Source of the DNA: Mytilus californianus
Taxonomy: Eukaryota > Mollusca > Bivalvia > Mytilida > Mytilidae
Direction: 5' to 3'
Assembly (NCBI RefSeq): GCF_021869535.1
Contig: NW_026262679.1
Location: 87,603,143 to 87,667,142 of the forward strand
DNA length: 64,000 nt
Position 1 is the stretch's first letter; each line of letters opens with the position of its first letter. Below, one piece after another: positions 60,897 through 64,000 of this stretch. Position numbers and translations under genes: made by a program. A model generated the notes under the pieces. It made no database searches. It saw nothing but the letters and a program-made list of their open reading frames with translations, and was not told where the DNA came from.

Positions 60897-63029
60897 TCAA
60901 TTTTTTTCATTCAAGTTAATCGGACAGGATTGCCCCTTTTCCAAACAGTCACATGTAAACAACTGTCCTCTGTCTTTGCAGAATTTACTTCCTATTGGTT
61001 CACAAATACCTAAAATATAATAAGTAAAATATACAAAGAATGTATAAATGCAAGGCATCCTTAATATACCACTCATTCATACCAAAATCACAGATCGATT
61101 GCATTTAATCAGAATCGATTGCAATCGATTTAAAATTGATGCATATGACAAATGTATGCGATTGGAGAGAATCTATTTGTATCGATCGCAATCGGCTCAT
61201 ATACCGTTCTCCTTATCTCGTCAATGAAATGTAATTACAAGACATGTGTCGAGAAAGGTTTAGCCAGGAACGGATTGTCATTCCGAATCACATCCAATTA
61301 TTTTAATTTAGTTTGTCCTCCAACCTTGGACAATTAGTATTACACTACCTTTCTCCTTGGAATGTCATTAACGTGACTATGCAGATTCCCTAATATACAC
61401 TCATAAATTTCATCACATAACAAAATATATTCAAATTATAGAAATAATAAGGGAAAATCGAATATTACGACGATGCTCTTTCTTGCGCCCTATCAAAGAT
61501 CATTGTTGTATAACATACACAATACGAGGTTACCTTCAAAGTATTTGAAGTTAAGCTTGAGTGAAGTATGAATTATGTTACTTGCAGATTAATTGAATAA
61601 TTCAATGTTACAAAATGTGTGTTTTTTTTTTTTCTTGTTTTATTGATTTTGTTTGTTTTTCTTTTGATGGCGGGTATTAACTATATGCTGCATGTCTATT
61701 GTTTGAGACTGTATGTTGATATGTGGTTGATGGGGTTGATGTCTCATCTCACTTTACTCATATTAACAAACATATTGTGACAAAATACCCTTCTCTTATA
61801 CCGAAGATAAAAATTATTTTAAAAAATGTTCAATCATGTAAAATATTCCACGATGTTTATTGGCTGAAAATCGTAGTTTAGAACCAATTAGCGGTGTATG
61901 GTCAAAAGCAGTAAAAATTTAAGATTTTTTACTAAGAGGTACTATTGTCTACTTGAATTTTAGATGTGTTAAGGAGCTCAATCAGATTATCTATAACTTT
62001 AATGGCACCATAGCGTAAATTGAAATATAAAGATGACAATGTTCATAAAGTAATGTAATGTAATGTAATCAGCAGATGGTTGTTGCAGATACTAATCTTA
62101 ATAACGAAAAAAATAGCTTTGACGCCAATTTTGTATATCATGTTCTATATACAACCATTAAAATAATTTTTGACATTTTGACATTTTTGCCATTATTGCC
62201 GTAATCGTTCCCATTGCGAAAACAGAGGGGACATTTGCCGTCTGAATTCATACTAATCTTTTGAAACAATACCATTCTGGTAGTATGATCGCACGTACAG
62301 TAAGGGGGTCGTTTCAGATTCACAACGAACCAATGGTTGTTTGAAACATTAAACGAATCAATATGTTGAATCAGAATATTTACAGATCCAAAAAATAAGT
62401 ACCTGGGTGTCCTGTTGCTGGAAAATCGGGTGTTTGTCCCTCTTTCCATGTGCAGTTTGGATCTCCTAGTTCTTCTCCATTTGATTTACCATCACGATCT
62501 GAATCCCCTTTGCACAAACTTTGTGTCCATCTCGTTCCATTTTGTCGGAAGTCCTACACAAATTGAAATCAGTTCCATTTGAATCTATATAATGTGGATA
62601 CCGATTGGTTCATTTGAATAAATTTATTCTTAAAGGTTATCCATTTAACCCCGTTATAATTTCTAAAAATATTGTTTTCATCGGTACTAACAGGTGTTTA
62701 CAGGGGTCATTGTTATCTTTCGAAGTCACTGTTGTCCAGTAAAATAAACCATAAGTTATTTAAATATTCATATAATTGTTTATCTTTACTATCCTTTATA
62801 TACTTACGATTCCAAACGGGTTTTTCCTGAGTGTACCTTCATTAATACTATAATGTCCAACAGCTACCCAGTACATACTAGCATGGTTTGAACAATTACA
62901 AGGGACAAAGTTTCCATTTGGTATCTTCTTTCTAAACCCAGGATAACAATCTACATTTACTAACACACACACCACGCTAATTAAAAGTATAATACCGGGA
63001 GATTCCTGGAAAGTAAAACAAAATTTCAT
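60897..63029 (-). CDS. Temptin-like secreted protein, 3 coding exons, 161 aa
   Basis: Exons are 63029-62808, 62553-62403 and 61009-60897. Donors are GTAAGT and GTACTT; acceptors are TGTGTAG and ATTTTAG. Phases fit (222+151+113 = 162 codons with stop). Residues 1-28 act as a signal peptide (core IILLISVVCVLVNV); the mature part starts near YPGFRKKIPNGNFVPC. Exon 2 gives GTRWTQSLCKGDSDRDGKSN, then GEELGDPNCTW, the EF-hand-like DxDxDGxxxGxELGDPxCxW signature of temptins. Exon 3 begins HPGICEP across the junction, another temptin hallmark, then a tail with four more cysteines (135, 144, 146, 153). Temptin is a water-borne pheromone component in Aplysia; relatives occur widely in molluscs, including shell-related tissue, so the role here is open. 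The start at 63029 is inferred. A GCGAACAG acceptor at about 63059 suggests an upstream 5' UTR exon. Confidence 0.85.
61093..61190. repeat. Cluster of ATCGATTGCAATCG-like motifs in intron 2
   Basis: AGATCGATTGCATT, GAATCGATTGCAATCG and GATCGCAATCGG lie within 100 bases. They are partly palindromic. Possible factor sites or a degenerate repeat. Confidence 0.4.
62045..62066. repeat. (GTAAT)n microsatellite, about 4 units
   Basis: Four tandem GTAAT units in intron 2 of the temptin-like gene. Confidence 0.8.
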
Positions 63030-63640
63030 AATTAGAAAAAGATAACAGATAGAACCTGTTCGCAAAAAAAATGAATTTAAATCTTTATAATTACACGTGC
63101 ACAAAAACATAGCATTTAGGTTTTCCGCTTTCCATTTTGTTTTTAAGATTGTCTTATTTTTTTTTTAATTTGAGAACATACTTGTTATACATATCGTACG
63201 TGACAAACAATGTCACATAACATAACTTCATTTTGTAGTTTCAGAGAAGGTTTGGCTCGCAACAATCGTCTCTAAATTTAATAGATTTGAAAAGTTTATG
63301 TACTCTTTTGACTTTCAAGTTTCGCGATTTTAATCAGAAGTGTTCGTTTTGCAATTTTGAGCGACTTTTGATGCCATCTAATTCTGCAGTGAAAGACTCA
63401 TAGAAGAAATTTGTTTAGTTTAATACAAAAAACGATGCCTAATTCGTGGCGGAAGACACTATAGTGTTTAGGATATACAAAAAGTAGTTGCAAAGAACTT
63501 ACGGTGTATCAAAGTCAAACAATGTCAAACCAGAACAATTGAACTGTACAAGGAAAAATTTGTCTGATGGAGTGGCAATCTCTTTTTTTAGTTCGAACTC
63601 CAATGTATAGAATCATTTACACATTGTGTTTTATTTTTGC
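63030..63640. other. 5' flank of the temptin-like gene
   Basis: A GTAAGT donor on the minus strand lies at about 63497-63502 (ACACC before it), so 5' UTR sequence may end there. No ATG lies in the 65 bases before that donor. No promoter motif was confirmed. Confidence 0.35.
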
Positions 63641-64000
63641 TTTCTAAATGGGTGCGGCGGGAATATGGGTGTGCCGTTTTATTCGTTTGCTCTTTCTATA
63701 CTGTACGTTTCTTTCCTTATGGATATGACAATGACGATATTTTGAATGATTTTCCCAAGGCTGTTATACAATAAAATTTTAGCTATCAGTTATTATCAAA
63801 ATATCTTCACCTCTAAAGGTCATACTATTGCTTTCAACAGAATAAGCCCCATCTCAATAAAGCAAGCTGTAAAAAAGACCCAAGTGTTTTCTGAATGAAT
63901 AGGTCGGTAAAACGGTTGCGTCGTTTTTATTTGTTTGCTGTTTCTATTCCGTATAATATGCATTTCGTTCGACAGATATGACAAGGATGTTATTTGGAAT
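63640..64000. repeat. Diverged direct repeat, about 248-bp period
   Basis: The TTTATTCGTTTGCTCTTTCTAT and GATATGACAATGACGATATT blocks at 63680-63745 recur as TTTATTTGTTTGCTGTTTC and GATATGACAAGGATGTTATT at 63930-63995. The array may continue past the window. Confidence 0.6.

Noticed and set aside
62138-62449. 103-aa minus-strand frame near the temptin gene
   Set aside because: It overlaps only the end of exon 2, in another frame, and runs into intron sequence.

Overview
The window looks like nuclear DNA of a marine bivalve, most likely a mussel (Mytilus or a close relative). It is AT-rich and intron-containing, with almost no long reading frames. It is packed with dispersed repeats I associate with Mytilus DNA: the family containing GATGTGGTATGATTGCC, the family containing CCATGGCGTTGTCAG, and a repeat with GGGGCAATAACTCC. 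The gene types fit too: B-box/coiled-coil/NHL TRIM-like proteins, which are expanded in bivalves, and a temptin-like secreted protein known from molluscs. The species call is inference; nothing was searched.

Only three gene-sized protein-coding loci stand out, plus one transposase relic and one element-borne pseudogene pair. (1) 27666-29348 (-) is an intact 560-aa TRIM-like protein. (2) 49737-51418 (-) is its close paralogue, broken by a single-base deletion near 51228. Both sit in a segmental duplication (26090-29476 and 40745-51545); the second copy has been stretched about threefold by insertions. (3) 60897-63029 (-) is a three-exon temptin-like gene of 161 codons whose splice sites and phases fit exactly. 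(4) 43355-45216 (+) is a decayed, spliced THAP-DDE transposase. (5) 17640-20085 holds two facing pseudogene copies of a repetitive uncharacterised metazoan protein family.

Layout: 1-7640 is one copy of a long dispersed repeat (copies 2 and 3 at 29477-31575 and 54650-57500). It is split by a 4.4-kb nested insertion (a Helitron carrying a palindrome and a SINE, then a 2.9-kb foldback satellite) and by a mariner-type MITE. 8700-16500 is repeats: a 3.9-kb inverted-repeat element, a degenerate minisatellite and a young 1.29-kb tandem duplication. 16775-21206 is a 4.4-kb inverted element with the pseudogene pair. 21.5-25.8 kb has SINEs, hairpins and mussel repeats. 26-31.6 kb is the first TRIM locus. 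31.6-40 kb is AT-rich, with a TTAA-ended MITE, a second Helitron with an internal palindrome, and nested MITEs. 40.7-51.5 kb is the second TRIM segment, with the transposase relic and a 969-bp long-TIR element flanked by a 9-bp target duplication. 51.5-60.8 kb is repeats. 60.9-64 kb is the temptin-like gene and its 5' flank.

The coding genes do not form a pathway. The main theme is layered transposition, datable by nesting, around a recent TRIM gene duplication.
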